Of a stretch of 43,516 bases of DNA, positions 1 to 8,488 are shown in pieces (the stretch's first letter is position 1; every line of letters begins with the position of its first letter). The notes under the pieces were generated by a model. It had not been told where the DNA came from. It saw only the letters and a program-made list of their open reading frames with translations, and did no database searches. A program made the position numbers and the translations under genes. The DNA comes from Candidatus Rifleibacteriota bacterium (GTDB taxonomy: Bacteria > Muiribacteriota > Ozemobacteria > Ozemobacterales > Ozemobacteraceae): assembly GCA_017417215.1 (NCBI GenBank), contig JAFPZP010000038.1:1-43516 (forward strand), in the 5' to 3' direction.

Positions 1-94
1 AAAAAAGAAGCTAAAAAGGCTAGCAGTGCTAATATTATGCAAATTACTATTAATATAACATTTCCGTTTTTACGGTTTTTAGGGAAAACAATAG

Positions 95-484
95 TCATGG
101 AACTTTAGATAATTCAGCATTGTCAGCACTCATGAATATATCGCGGCCAACTTTTACTTGTTCTTCTGGGGTGAGTTTGGCTTCTGGTTCTGGTTCGCCT
201 GGAGAATCACCAGAAATAAATTCTGCCATGACCCAGCCGTTCTTGGGGCTATTAATCTGATACCATTCACCTTTGCGACCAATAATATTTATTTCATCGT
301 TTTTATATAATTTTGCAAGTACTTTGGCTTTTTTTGTGGGTGATTGTCTCAGATTCAACCAACCGCCACAATTTACATAGGCTTTGCCATTTGGTAAATT
401 AGCTGTTTCGCCTATAGCTAAGTAATTAATAGCTAAACAGGATGATATTAAAATTGCTCCCAAAATTATAAAAGACTTCTTCAT
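95..484 (-). CDS. Exported SH3-domain protein (possible lipoprotein)
   Basis: A 129-residue protein with a short N-terminal hydrophobic segment (about 4-24). The motif ISSC ending at Cys16 could be a lipobox, so it may be a lipoprotein, though a plain signal peptide is also possible. Residues 33-92 form one bacterial SH3 domain, with WLNLRQSP near the start and NGWVMAEFIS at the end. The tail is acidic and proline-rich (EPEPE) followed by a short helical stretch. The ATG start has GGAG about 8 bases upstream. The SH3 domain is very close to the second SH3 domain of the next gene (584-1942), so this looks like a shortened paralogue. SH3b domains of this kind usually bind peptidoglycan or other cell-envelope ligands; the actual ligand is unknown. 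Confidence 0.8.
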   Translation of the reverse strand: MKKSFIILGAILISSCLAINYLAIGETANLPNGKAYVNCGGWLNLRQSPTKKAKVLAKLYKNDEINIIGRKGEWYQINSPKNGWVMAEFISGDSPGEPEPEAKLTPEEQVKVGRDIFMSADNAELSKVP

Positions 485-538
485 GGTTTTTCTCCAACAA
501 TTAAAATCTGGGAATTATCACAGAAAACTAAGAGATTT

Positions 539-573
539 ATTCATGAGATAAGTGTAAAACTTATCTCATGAAT
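539..573. repeat. Perfect 14-bp inverted repeat, possible terminator
   Basis: Positions 539-552 and 560-573 are exact reverse complements around a 7-base loop. The repeat lies 11 bases beyond the stop codon of the minus-strand gene 584-1942 and before the next minus-strand gene. The sequence after it on the minus strand is AT-rich but has no clean run of U, so it may be a weak terminator, an mRNA-stabilising hairpin or a protein-binding site. Confidence 0.6.
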
Positions 574-583
574 AATGAGCTTT

Positions 584-1942
584 TTATTTCATATACTGTA
601 TTCTGTAGCCAGAATAGCTCTTATGACACTGAGCGCCTGAAGTCATGAATCTGGAATTCTTTTGATCCATTCTTTCTATCTTGGCATCCCAGCTGTCGAG
701 AATTAACAAATCTTCTTCAGATATTGTGTCACCACTTGTTACACTTGCGCGGAATCCTATAACAGTTACAAAGTGACGACTGGTTCCTGCTTTATTACCA
801 TTAACGTGAAGAATACAAGGTCTGCCAGCCATAATTTCATCATATGTAGCTTTAAGAATGGTTTGTTTGTTGTCATCGATTAAAGTCTTGAAATTACCTG
901 CTCCGGTAGATTTACCGCCATTTTCAGCAGTATATGACTTGTTCCCTGTGAATAAACCCCAGGCATGAGTATAAGAAAAACCTAAACAACTGCTGCCGTA
1001 TTTCTTTTCATCAGAATTCTGACATACTTTGGTGCTTTGTAAGTGTTTTGCATAGCTTACGACGCCGATAGGAGTATTAACAACGGTCCAAGTGTCGCCA
1101 AGAGTATTTAAAGTAGTTGTTCCGTTGCCTTTGGTTCCTGCAGCATATGTAGTAGAACCAGCTCCACCCTGTGGTTCGCTGCTGGTTGGACCAGAAGAAG
1201 TTACGCTTTCGCCTGTTGAAGCTGTTGCATCTGCTTCTTTATCAGATTCTTTTCCGCTGCTAGAAGAACTGCTTCCGTTTGGAGAAGCAGAGATAAATTC
1301 TGCCATAACCCAGCCGTTCTGAGGACTGTCTATTTGATACCAGTCACCATTACGACCTATAATGTTAACTTCATCATTGTAATGAAGCTTAGCAAGTCTT
1401 TTGCTGCTCTTTGTAGGTTTTTGTCTCAGATTCAGCCAACCTTTGCTATTAACGTAACCTTTTCCATTTTCTAAGGTAGCAGACCCACCTTTTACGTTAT
1501 TGCCGCTGTTGGGAGAACCAGAAACAAATTCTGCCATAACATAGCCGTTTTTGGGGCTGTCTATCTGATACCATCCGTTTTGATAACCAATAATGTTAAC
1601 TTCATCATTGTAATAAAGCTTAGCAAGTCTTTTGCTGCTCTTAGATGGCTTTGCTCTTAAATTTAGCCAGCCACTTGAGTTTACATAGGCTTTTCCACTA
1701 AGAACGGTTGAGTCTTTTGTTGCTTTTTCTAAAGTATCTTTTTTTATTGTATCTTTTTCTGTAACTGAAGAAGCTTCATTAGCAACAACTGTTGAAGTAT
1801 TATGGTTTTCTGTATCTCCAACATTTTCACTTATTTCTGCATCATAAGCTGATTCAAATAATGATGTGGAATTGTCAGCATAAAGAGAAACTTGAGTATT
1901 TAAACAAAACAAAAAGAGCAATAAAAAATTAACTTTTTTCAC
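584..1942 (-). CDS. Exported protein with two SH3 domains and a C39-like papain-fold domain
   Basis: 452 residues. Residues 1-22 are a signal peptide. A Ser/Thr/Glu-rich spacer leads to two nearly identical SH3 domains (84-140 and 161-217), then a Ser-rich linker (218-262) and a C-terminal domain. That domain shows the order expected of a C39-like peptidase or amidase: Cys319 in SSCLGFSYTHAWG, His390 in SRHFVTVIGF and Asp416 in LLILDSWDA. This suggests a secreted cysteine hydrolase tethered to the wall by its SH3 domains, cutting peptides or peptidoglycan cross-links; the substrate is inferred. The start is GTG, supported by AGGAG 6 bases upstream and by the signal peptide beginning directly after it. 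A -10 box lies at 1976-1981. Confidence 0.8.
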   Translation of the reverse strand: MKKVNFLLLFLFCLNTQVSLYADNSTSLFESAYDAEISENVGDTENHNTSTVVANEASSVTEKDTIKKDTLEKATKDSTVLSGKAYVNSSGWLNLRAKPSKSSKRLAKLYYNDEVNIIGYQNGWYQIDSPKNGYVMAEFVSGSPNSGNNVKGGSATLENGKGYVNSKGWLNLRQKPTKSSKRLAKLHYNDEVNIIGRNGDWYQIDSPQNGWVMAEFISASPNGSSSSSSGKESDKEADATASTGESVTSSGPTSSEPQGGAGSTTYAAGTKGNGTTTLNTLGDTWTVVNTPIGVVSYAKHLQSTKVCQNSDEKKYGSSCLGFSYTHAWGLFTGNKSYTAENGGKSTGAGNFKTLIDDNKQTILKATYDEIMAGRPCILHVNGNKAGTSRHFVTVIGFRASVTSGDTISEEDLLILDSWDAKIERMDQKNSRFMTSGAQCHKSYSGYRIQYMK

Positions 1943-1975
1943 AGCAAACTCCTTTTTTTAAAACACATATTAATA

Positions 1976-1981
1976 ATTATA
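1976..1981 (-). promoter_or_regulatory. Extended -10 promoter element for gene 584-1942
   Basis: On the minus strand this reads TGGTATAAT (extended -10), about 34 bases before the GTG start. No good -35 match is visible, which is usual for extended -10 promoters. Confidence 0.5.
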
Positions 1982-2031
1982 CCATAAATAGAACGAATTG
2001 GTTTAATTAAAATAGATGTTGAGGTTTATGC

Positions 2032-2069
2032 AAAAAAAAAGAACCCTCGATATAACGAGGGTTCTTTTT
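2032..2069. terminator. Intrinsic terminator after dcd (bidirectional form)
   Basis: GAACCCTCG (2041-2049) pairs with CGAGGGTTC (2056-2064) around a 6-base loop. A run of nine A lies before it and five T after it, so it has a U-tract on either strand. It sits 8 bases past the dcd stop codon and mainly ends the dcd transcript. Confidence 0.9.
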
Positions 2070-2077
2070 GCTCTTTT

Positions 2078-2611
2078 TTAATCTTTTGCGAAGTTTTCTG
2101 GAGTTTGACCAGAGAATACACCCTGATATTTGCCTGATTGGTCGCATCTTTGGAATATGAACTGACAAACCGGTGTTCCAGGAATCAGATTCAGAGGAAT
2201 TGGACCGAAATTTGATATTTCCAAAACCTGGTGATTTGATATACCAGGCTGCATGAATGATGCTGATATATGAACCAAAAGACCGACACGGGCAAATCGG
2301 CTTCTTCCTTCAAGCCAACCGCAAATGCCGTCTCCAAGAGTGATTTTTTCTTGGGTAATGCCAAGAACTGTTTGACCTGGCTGAATAGTTAAAGTTTCAC
2401 CTTCTGGAACTAAAAAACCCTTTGTAGCAGCTTTGAAATCCATATTAGCTGTTAAGTTAAGGGTGTTGGGTAAATGAACAAATACACGAAATGCATTGGA
2501 TAAATGTAAATCTACGCTAGCAGGACCCAGCATTTTTTCATTGTAAGGTTCAATTTTGATTGTACCTTTTTCAATTTCTTTAAGAATTGCTTCTTTTCCC
2601 AGAATTGCCAT
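2078..2611 (-). CDS. dcd: dCTP deaminase
   Basis: 177 residues, a normal length for the family. It converts dCTP to dUTP (some relatives go on to dUMP), feeding dTTP synthesis. Visible family motifs are GPASVDLHL (29-37), EGRSRFARVGLLVHISA (101-117) and QVLEISNFG (128-136), with Glu131 in the position of the general-base glutamate. The region around LIPGTPVCQFIFQ closes the trimer-forming beta core. The ATG start has AGGAG about 10 bases upstream. The gene stands alone between a promoter (2650-2677) and a strong terminator (2032-2069). Whether it is monofunctional or the bifunctional deaminase/dUTPase type cannot be decided by eye. Confidence 0.93.
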   Translation of the reverse strand: MAILGKEAILKEIEKGTIKIEPYNEKMLGPASVDLHLSNAFRVFVHLPNTLNLTANMDFKAATKGFLVPEGETLTIQPGQTVLGITQEKITLGDGICGWLEGRSRFARVGLLVHISASFMQPGISNHQVLEISNFGPIPLNLIPGTPVCQFIFQRCDQSGKYQGVFSGQTPENFAKD

Positions 2612-2649
2612 CTAATTATTTCTCCTATATTACAACATTTGGGATATTT

Positions 2650-2677
2650 ATTATACCACGCATATTTAGCTTGTGTA
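2650..2677 (-). promoter_or_regulatory. Promoter for dcd
   Basis: On the minus strand a TACACA -35-like box (2672-2677) is 16 bases from a TATAAT -10 (2650-2655) preceded by TGG (extended -10). It lies about 40 bases before the dcd start. Confidence 0.55.
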
Positions 2678-2710
2678 TATACTGAATTTATATAAATCTA
2701 TATTAAATTG

Positions 2711-3859
2711 TTAATTCCACATAGTTTTAGGTGGAACAAAGGATTCTAGTTTGTCTTGAAATTCTTTATCCATAGGGGTGAAAAAATCTAATCCTGTTTG
2801 TTTTTCAATTTCATCTACAGATGTTAAGAACTCATTTAAAATTTCTTTGCCTGTAACTTTTTGTGGGACTATAAATGGTAAGACTCTCACTTTCCCTTTG
2901 TCTTCATCTATGAGAATCTTAAAGAATGCATCTGGAATTTCAACTTGCTGATTGAGAATTTCAACATGTTGATCAAATATTGGGCCAGTAATAACCCAAA
3001 TACCACCGAATTTGTTGGCATAACCTTCTTCAAGACGTTCTAGTCTTTCCCAGACTTTTCTGTTTAATTCAGGTTTTTGTGGGCAAATATTAGACATGAG
3101 GAAAGTTTCTATTTGTCCCTGTTTGCCATATCTCGCGGCTATTGCTGAATTGGGACACATATGACCTCGGTCATAGCCGGTTTTAGAATAGACTCCTTGG
3201 CTAATTCTTGCTTTGGTTCTAAAATCTGTTATAAATTTCCCTGGTCTTGAATGTTTGTTCTGACCTTTAAAATAATCTAGTCTGTAAGCTACCCATAAAG
3301 GATTCCTCTTTTTTTCGGAATATGCAGAATAGTAAGAGGTATTTTCCAGAATATTTAATTCGTGCAGGGTTTGGGGCTTTCCACCGTAAACAAGGTTTTT
3401 TAATCTATTTGTAGCTTCTCTTAAACCTGGATTTATTGGCTGCCATTCTTTGGGAGAAGAAACAAATTTATTAACGTAATTATTGCTCTGTTGAGCATTA
3501 GTTGTTTGATTCTGAGTTGTCTTAAAACCTTGAGAAGAATGTTTCGGCTTCTTTTCTTCTTTTGCTGGATAATTAGGCTTTTCAGGCTTAGTCTGAGGCT
3601 TGTCTGTATAAGTTTGAACTTTTAACTTCTCTTGTTCTTTTTCTGCTTTCAGATAGAGAGTTTTACTTTTTAATGCAGAAGAAGCTGGCTTTTTTAATAA
3701 AGTAAATAATAAACAGCCTATGATTATTATTACTAAAACAAAAAAGCTGATTATAAAAACTGGAGATATTTCCTTTTTAGGTTTGTTCACTACAGCTCTG
3801 TTTTTAATAGAGCTTTTGGAACTATGACTGGAGTTTCCAGGCTTTTTATAATCAGACAT
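2711..3859 (-). CDS. Membrane-anchored DNA/RNA non-specific endonuclease (NUC1 family)
   Basis: 382 residues. A basic, Ser/Lys-rich N-terminus precedes one transmembrane helix (about 32-55), then a Lys/Gln/Pro-rich spacer (60-140), then the nuclease domain (about 165-370). The DRGH motif at 230-233 (GYDRGHMCPNS) gives the catalytic His233, and Asn266 in PELNRKVW is the expected Mg2+ ligand. The family cuts single- and double-stranded DNA and RNA without sequence preference. With N-in/C-out topology the nuclease would face the periplasm or outside, suited to nucleic-acid scavenging or barrier defence; that role is inferred. It begins 6 bases after the transketolase stop codon, so the two are probably co-transcribed. 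No inhibitor gene is visible beside it. Confidence 0.88.
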   Translation of the reverse strand: MSDYKKPGNSSHSSKSSIKNRAVVNKPKKEISPVFIISFFVLVIIIIGCLLFTLLKKPASSALKSKTLYLKAEKEQEKLKVQTYTDKPQTKPEKPNYPAKEEKKPKHSSQGFKTTQNQTTNAQQSNNYVNKFVSSPKEWQPINPGLREATNRLKNLVYGGKPQTLHELNILENTSYYSAYSEKKRNPLWVAYRLDYFKGQNKHSRPGKFITDFRTKARISQGVYSKTGYDRGHMCPNSAIAARYGKQGQIETFLMSNICPQKPELNRKVWERLERLEEGYANKFGGIWVITGPIFDQHVEILNQQVEIPDAFFKILIDEDKGKVRVLPFIVPQKVTGKEILNEFLTSVDEIEKQTGLDFFTPMDKEFQDKLESFVPPKTMWN

Positions 3860-3865
3860 TATTAA

Positions 3866-5794
3866 TTATTTGTGATCAGTACAGTTTGTTACCTTACGTA
3901 TAACATTACAAAGTTCATCAACAGTAAGTTTATGTAATTCATGCATATCTTGCATTGTTCTTGTTGATTGAGTATAGTTTCTGCAACCTATTCTAACTGG
4001 GTTTTTAAAACCAAGAGATGCTATGAAAGCACCAAGACCTGTTTCTCTTCTATGGTCTTCTAAAGTAAATACGTATTTGTAACGAGCTATAGCATTTTTG
4101 AGGAATTTGTTCTCGTCGCTATATCTAAGAACAGGAATAACATCAAGAGCAATGTTTTCATCAAAGAGTTTATCTATGGCTTCGAGGGCATTGCTAAGCA
4201 TGTGGGGACCGCCAGTGAAAACAATACAACGGTTTTCCTGGTCCTGAAGCTCTGATTTATAGATACCTACATTGTCGAAGCAATAGGGGATATCAAAGTT
4301 TTCATCACAGGGAGTTCTGTGAAGTCTAATGAAAGTAGGCTTAGAATGACCAGTTTCGGCGAATTCTTTTTTCATTCTGCTGATTGTGGTTTCAAGCATT
4401 TGTGCTGTAGTAGTTTCATCAACAGGTTCTAATATTTCAATTTCGCCTAAGCTGAACATTAACCCGATGTCTGTTATTGATTGATGGCTTTTCCCGTCTG
4501 TAAAATAGTCTGTTCCAGAGTAATGACCAGCAAATATAACAGGAAGCTTTTCAGTAATAACAGAAAAAATTTGGTCTAAGCTTCTTTTATAGAAAGAAGA
4601 ATAAGTGTTAACGACAGGAATTCGACCTGATAATGCTAAGCCAGAAGCAATAGAACACATGTCTTGTTCACTGATTCCTACTTCCAGGTAGCGATCTGAT
4701 ATAGCGGTTGCAATGTCTGTTAATTTGCAGGATTTTTCAAGGTCAGCATCCAGAACATAAATGTTTTCGTCCTGCTTGGCAAATTTTAACAAAGCATCAG
4801 CAAAAGCCTGACCTGTAGACTTAATATTGGAAGTTTGTGGAAAAGTATCAATATCGTCTAAGATTAAAGTGCTTTTATATTCATTGTATTTAAATCTTAA
4901 TACTTCGCTGTTAATGCTTTCTATTAATTCATCAAGCATTTTTATATACTGTGAGTCGTTAGGAATCTGGCTGTGCCATACCCCACTTCTTGGAGGAGTA
5001 TTTCGAGGCATGGATGTGAGAGTCGTTCCATAACCTTTTTGAGTAGTTGCAATTATTATGGAAGGGGATGGATCTTCTAAGGTTTCGTCTATAGCTCTGC
5101 AGATTTCGTCTGGATAATGACCATTGATTTCTCTGACTCTTAAGCCGATTCCTTCAAAAACCATAGCCCAGTTTCTTGCATCTTTTATATCTGCAGTAGC
5201 GCTATCAGATTGTAGATGATTGCGGTCAATAATAGGAACAATATAACCTGGATTGAATTTCCTGAGGCTAAGTAATGATTCGAAAACCTGACCTTCTTGA
5301 AGTTCGCCATCTCCAATTATTACAAAAACCGGAGATTTATAGCCATTATCTCTGTTGCTTATAGCTGTTCCTATTGCTTTTGAAAGCCCCATACCAAGTG
5401 AACCACTATCGCTGTCTACACCGGGAATATTTCTGTCACAATGAGCTGGAAGCCCATTAGCTTCTTTGTAGCTGTCTAGCTTATTAAGGTTAAAAACTCC
5501 TAACCCAGCTAGGATAGCATACTGAGCCATTGCGGCATGACCTTTAGATAAGAAAACAGACCCTCTGAGCCCCATTGGGTCTAATGGATTAGTAATATAT
5601 CTATGATAGATACAGGTTAACAATTCCATACAGGAAAAGCTGGCTCCGAGCCAACCGTGTTTTGCTTGCTTTAAACCAGCAAGACAGTTGATTCTATGAA
5701 TATTGGCTAGAGTAGCTAACTTACTTGGGTCATTCCCTAAGGATTTTATAAATTCACTTGTTATTTTAAAGGTCTTCATATCAAGCAAGCTCAT
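3866..5794 (-). CDS. Transketolase
   Basis: 642 residues, thiamine-diphosphate dependent, moving two-carbon units between sugar phosphates in the non-oxidative pentose phosphate pathway. The N-terminal half has LSKGHAAMAQ (82-91), the PAHCDR segment and the ThDP/Mg2+ motif GDGELQEGQ (161-169) ending at about Asn192. The pyrimidine-binding half has EVGISEQDMCSIASGLAL, where the Glu of SEQ activates ThDP, and GKSHQSITDIG. Sequence style resembles split two-subunit transketolases fused into one chain more than the classical TktA type, so a specialised sugar substrate is possible. The ATG overlaps the upstream stop codon as ATGA, suggesting translational coupling; a second ATG five codons in is an alternative start. 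Confidence 0.9.
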   Translation of the reverse strand: MSLLDMKTFKITSEFIKSLGNDPSKLATLANIHRINCLAGLKQAKHGWLGASFSCMELLTCIYHRYITNPLDPMGLRGSVFLSKGHAAMAQYAILAGLGVFNLNKLDSYKEANGLPAHCDRNIPGVDSDSGSLGMGLSKAIGTAISNRDNGYKSPVFVIIGDGELQEGQVFESLLSLRKFNPGYIVPIIDRNHLQSDSATADIKDARNWAMVFEGIGLRVREINGHYPDEICRAIDETLEDPSPSIIIATTQKGYGTTLTSMPRNTPPRSGVWHSQIPNDSQYIKMLDELIESINSEVLRFKYNEYKSTLILDDIDTFPQTSNIKSTGQAFADALLKFAKQDENIYVLDADLEKSCKLTDIATAISDRYLEVGISEQDMCSIASGLALSGRIPVVNTYSSFYKRSLDQIFSVITEKLPVIFAGHYSGTDYFTDGKSHQSITDIGLMFSLGEIEILEPVDETTTAQMLETTISRMKKEFAETGHSKPTFIRLHRTPCDENFDIPYCFDNVGIYKSELQDQENRCIVFTGGPHMLSNALEAIDKLFDENIALDVIPVLRYSDENKFLKNAIARYKYVFTLEDHRRETGLGAFIASLGFKNPVRIGCRNYTQSTRTMQDMHELHKLTVDELCNVIRKVTNCTDHK

Positions 5795-6318
5795 TCTTTG
5801 GTTTCATTAGGAATATATCTTACAGCCTGAACAGATTTGAGTTTCTGTTCTTTGTTCTTCTTTAGTAAATCCATCAAACGTTCTCTTAAATATTGGCTTT
5901 GATATTTGGTGTCTGCATTTTCTTCTACATTTTTCATCATAGCTGAATAATCTGGAAGATATTCGACGGTTCCTTGAATTTTAATCTTCTTGATATTCTT
6001 TATAGAAACAGGAAGAACGAAATCAAGAGAAGCATTTTTCCCTTCGCTGATTTCTGTAATAGTTGTTGAACTAGGAATTGGCTTAATAGTATCGTTACCT
6101 AGTATTTTTGCAGTTAGTTTAACATCTTTTGCTGTTCCTAATGTTGATTTAACAACATACTTAAAAGAAACTGTGTTTTGGGTGGAAGATGAGATGAACA
6201 ATTCCTGGTCTATTACTTCAGGTGGTCTATATAGTTCTTTGTGGTCAGAAGCTTGAGTAGATACCGGAATTGATAGAGCACAGGCAAGTATTAAAGGCAA
6301 TGCACGAAATAAATTCAT
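5791..6318 (-). CDS. Small exported protein of unknown function
   Basis: 175 residues from the chosen start. I start at the ATG at 6318 because GGAGGG lies just upstream (6323-6328) and a clean signal peptide follows (MNLFRALPLILACALSIPVS, cleavage near STQA-S); a longer reading would bury that signal. The mature part is beta-rich up to about residue 125 (alternating hydrophobic strands such as VSFKYVVKSTLG and KIKIQGTVEYLP) and then charged and helical. It resembles an immunoglobulin-like fold followed by a helical tail, but I recognise no family. It overlaps the transketolase start by four bases. Confidence 0.8.
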   Translation of the reverse strand: MNLFRALPLILACALSIPVSTQASDHKELYRPPEVIDQELFISSSTQNTVSFKYVVKSTLGTAKDVKLTAKILGNDTIKPIPSSTTITEISEGKNASLDFVLPVSIKNIKKIKIQGTVEYLPDYSAMMKNVEENADTKYQSQYLRERLMDLLKKNKEQKLKSVQAVRYIPNETKE

Positions 6319-6402
6319 ATTTCCCTCCAAAAATTGACTGATAATATTATACATTAGGTTTTATAAATATTTCAATGATTGGAAAAGAATGAGTATTATT
6401 AT

Positions 6403-6431
6403 TTTATTATATGATTAATAAATGCTATAAT
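6403..6431 (+). promoter_or_regulatory. Promoter for gene 6453-7787
   Basis: TATAAT at 6426-6431 is preceded by TGC (extended -10). A weak TTTATT (6403-6408) lies 17 bases upstream. The start site would leave a short leader with AGGAG at 6442-6446. Confidence 0.5.
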
Positions 6432-6452
6432 GAGAAAAATTAGGAGATTGAA

Positions 6453-7787
6453 ATGAGTAAAAAGATTGTTTCCGCACTTGCTTTGTTTTCTTTGTTTATG
6501 ATAGAAGCACCTGCTTTTTCTCAATATAGCGAGTCAGAGTTTATTACAGATAATACTTTTCTAACACAAAGTGTAGTTGATGATCATGAAAAACTGCTCG
6601 TAAAGATAAATGATGTTCCATATTATGAAGTAGTAACAAGAACAAATGTTGATGCAGTAAAACTTTTCTGGATATTTAGAAACTTTGATGAAAATACACT
6701 TAAAATGATGGGTATTAAATGGTTTAAGGCCAGATTGATTTCTGACCCATCTGTTGAACCTGAACAGTTCTACATTAATACTTATTATGACAGCGATAGC
6801 GCTGTTCAATTCGCTCCAAGTCTAAGTTTCTTCAGAAGTAAAAACAAAGAGTTTGTAAAGTCTATTACAGGTGTTGATTTACTCGGATTATCCACTAGCG
6901 ATATGATTTCCCAATTTGGAGAAGGAATCAGAACACCTACAGGCAGTGGCTACAGGTATATGCATAGCATAAAAGATATTTCAGGAAAAGAAACAGACGA
7001 AAGATTGTATTTCTATACTGAAGATTCTTTGGTTACAGAAGTAGCCTATGAAAAACACGATGCTGTTCCATATTCATCTGCAATGATGTCATTCTGGGGC
7101 TATAGACCTGTTCCAGAAGGTTGGCTGACAAAGGGTGAGTGCACAGGTAAAAAGGTTAATGTTTTAGCATCTGTTCCAGATGGTGAAGTAATTGGTAAAA
7201 TTGGCGGACCTGGCTTAGAAAATGAAGTTATGGTTCTAGAAATTGCCACTACTGGTGGAAAATTCAACTGGGTTAAAATTGTAACCCCAAAAGGGCTGAC
7301 TGGCTGGGTCTATGGTAAATACATAAGACCGGGTTTGTTTGGAACATCTTTTGAACAAACTCTTAATAATTCTATTGAATACTGTGAATGGCTTTCCGGA
7401 ACTCTCGGAACTCCAAATTCTATAATAGAAAACAAAGACCAGAACGGCAGACTTGCAAGTATTACAAAGGTTTATGATAATCATAAGGTTGAATATCTTG
7501 TTTCAGGTTCTGGCAGTGACGAAGTTTTCTTCTCTCTTGAATATACTAATCCTGGAAATAGCCATATTAATCGTTTCTGTGGCATAGGAATAGGTGACGA
7601 TGTTGATGCCGCAAATGATTTTGCTGCAAACATGCAAAAATCCGATGCTGTTCCTTATGAAAGAGGGCAGGAATTTTTCCAGAATTCGATGCTTAAATGG
7701 ATTACCGTAGACCAAAAAGCTGAAATAATTGTCGCAACCAGTGATGGTTATGTTTCCTGTATTATTATTAGGAAAATATTTAATTGA
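6453..7787 (+). CDS. Exported protein with a central SH3 domain
   Basis: 444 residues, with a signal peptide (about 1-23, cut near AFS-Q). The central region (about 226-290) is a bacterial SH3-like domain (KVNVLASVPDGEVIGKI then WVKIVTPKGLTGWVYG). Flanking regions on both sides share a pattern of GLSTSDMISQFG or LSGTLGTPNS, then basic/aromatic strands and a final F..ED..V strand. They look like two copies of a small alpha/beta module similar in layout to BamE/SmpA proteins, though I would not assign that family. The ATG has a strong AGGAG seven bases upstream. It is divergent from the 5791-6318 operon and is followed 17 bases later by the NUDIX gene. Function is probably at the cell envelope. 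Confidence 0.78.
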   Translation: MSKKIVSALALFSLFMIEAPAFSQYSESEFITDNTFLTQSVVDDHEKLLVKINDVPYYEVVTRTNVDAVKLFWIFRNFDENTLKMMGIKWFKARLISDPSVEPEQFYINTYYDSDSAVQFAPSLSFFRSKNKEFVKSITGVDLLGLSTSDMISQFGEGIRTPTGSGYRYMHSIKDISGKETDERLYFYTEDSLVTEVAYEKHDAVPYSSAMMSFWGYRPVPEGWLTKGECTGKKVNVLASVPDGEVIGKIGGPGLENEVMVLEIATTGGKFNWVKIVTPKGLTGWVYGKYIRPGLFGTSFEQTLNNSIEYCEWLSGTLGTPNSIIENKDQNGRLASITKVYDNHKVEYLVSGSGSDEVFFSLEYTNPGNSHINRFCGIGIGDDVDAANDFAANMQKSDAVPYERGQEFFQNSMLKWITVDQKAEIIVATSDGYVSCIIIRKIFN

Positions 7788-7804
7788 TTTATACAGGTGA
7801 AAAT

Positions 7805-8461
7805 ATGAAAAAACCAATAATTACCAAAAATAAAGTTAAGACTGTTTATGATAGTAAATTTGTAAAAGTCTTTGATTTGCAGTATGAAGAAGGTAAGCAC
7901 TATTTTACTGCAACTAGAAGACCATTAGATGAACTAACAGCTATAAAAAGCGATGATGAAATCAGAAATATGGTTCCTGATGCTGTTAGCTGTGTTGTTA
8001 TTTTGAATATTAAGGGAAAAGAACCTGTTCTTTGTTTAACTAAGGAATATCGTTTCCCTACTGGGCATTTTTTGCTTAGTGTGCCAGCTGGTTTAATTGA
8101 TAAAGCTGATAAAGAAAAAGGAAATCCTGTTTTAACTACTGCTGAACGAGAAATATGTGAAGAAACAGGTTTAAAATTAGAACCTACAGATAAAATGACT
8201 ATTATTAGTCCGTTGCTTTTCAGCACTCCAGGAATGACAGATGAAAGCAATGCCGTTGTTCAGGTTGTAATCAATCGTGATAAATTGCCTAAAATGTCTC
8301 AAGATGGGGCAGAAGGAACCGAATGTTTTGATGGCTTTATAATGATGAATAAAGAAGAAGCTATAAAAACTCTTAAGGCTGGTTCAGATGAAAATGGAAT
8401 CTATTTCTCTACTTATACATGGATAGCTCTTATGACCTTTGTTTCTGGTATGTGGAGATAA
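7805..8461 (+). CDS. NUDIX hydrolase (ADP-ribose pyrophosphatase-like)
   Basis: 218 residues. The Nudix box is clear: PAGLID followed by TTAEREICEETGLKLEP, with the REUxEExG core in REICEETG that binds the metal. The upstream TKEYRFPTGHFLLSVPAG segment is typical of the ADP-ribose/nucleoside-diphosphate-sugar pyrophosphatases, which cut ADP-ribose to AMP and ribose 5-phosphate. The substrate remains an inference. I use the ATG at 7805, with AGGTGA just upstream at 7795-7800; a TTG 21 bases earlier overlaps the previous gene and has no ribosome-binding site. It sits between the SH3 gene and the zinc-ribbon gene in what is probably one transcript. Confidence 0.88.
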   Translation: MKKPIITKNKVKTVYDSKFVKVFDLQYEEGKHYFTATRRPLDELTAIKSDDEIRNMVPDAVSCVVILNIKGKEPVLCLTKEYRFPTGHFLLSVPAGLIDKADKEKGNPVLTTAEREICEETGLKLEPTDKMTIISPLLFSTPGMTDESNAVVQVVINRDKLPKMSQDGAEGTECFDGFIMMNKEEAIKTLKAGSDENGIYFSTYTWIALMTFVSGMWR

Positions 8462-8488
8462 AAAACATAAAGAAAGTAGGTAACAAAA

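Noticed and set aside
61-85. Small hairpin CCGT/ACGG followed by five T
   Set aside because: Only 4 bp of stem; too weak to call a terminator without knowing the gene to its left.
1-108. Open plus-strand frame from the left edge to a TAG at 106-108
   Set aside because: Only 35 codons with low-complexity Lys/Ala start, no recognisable end, and it would overlap the stop of the minus-strand gene at 95; it may be the tail of a gene outside, but there is too little to call it.
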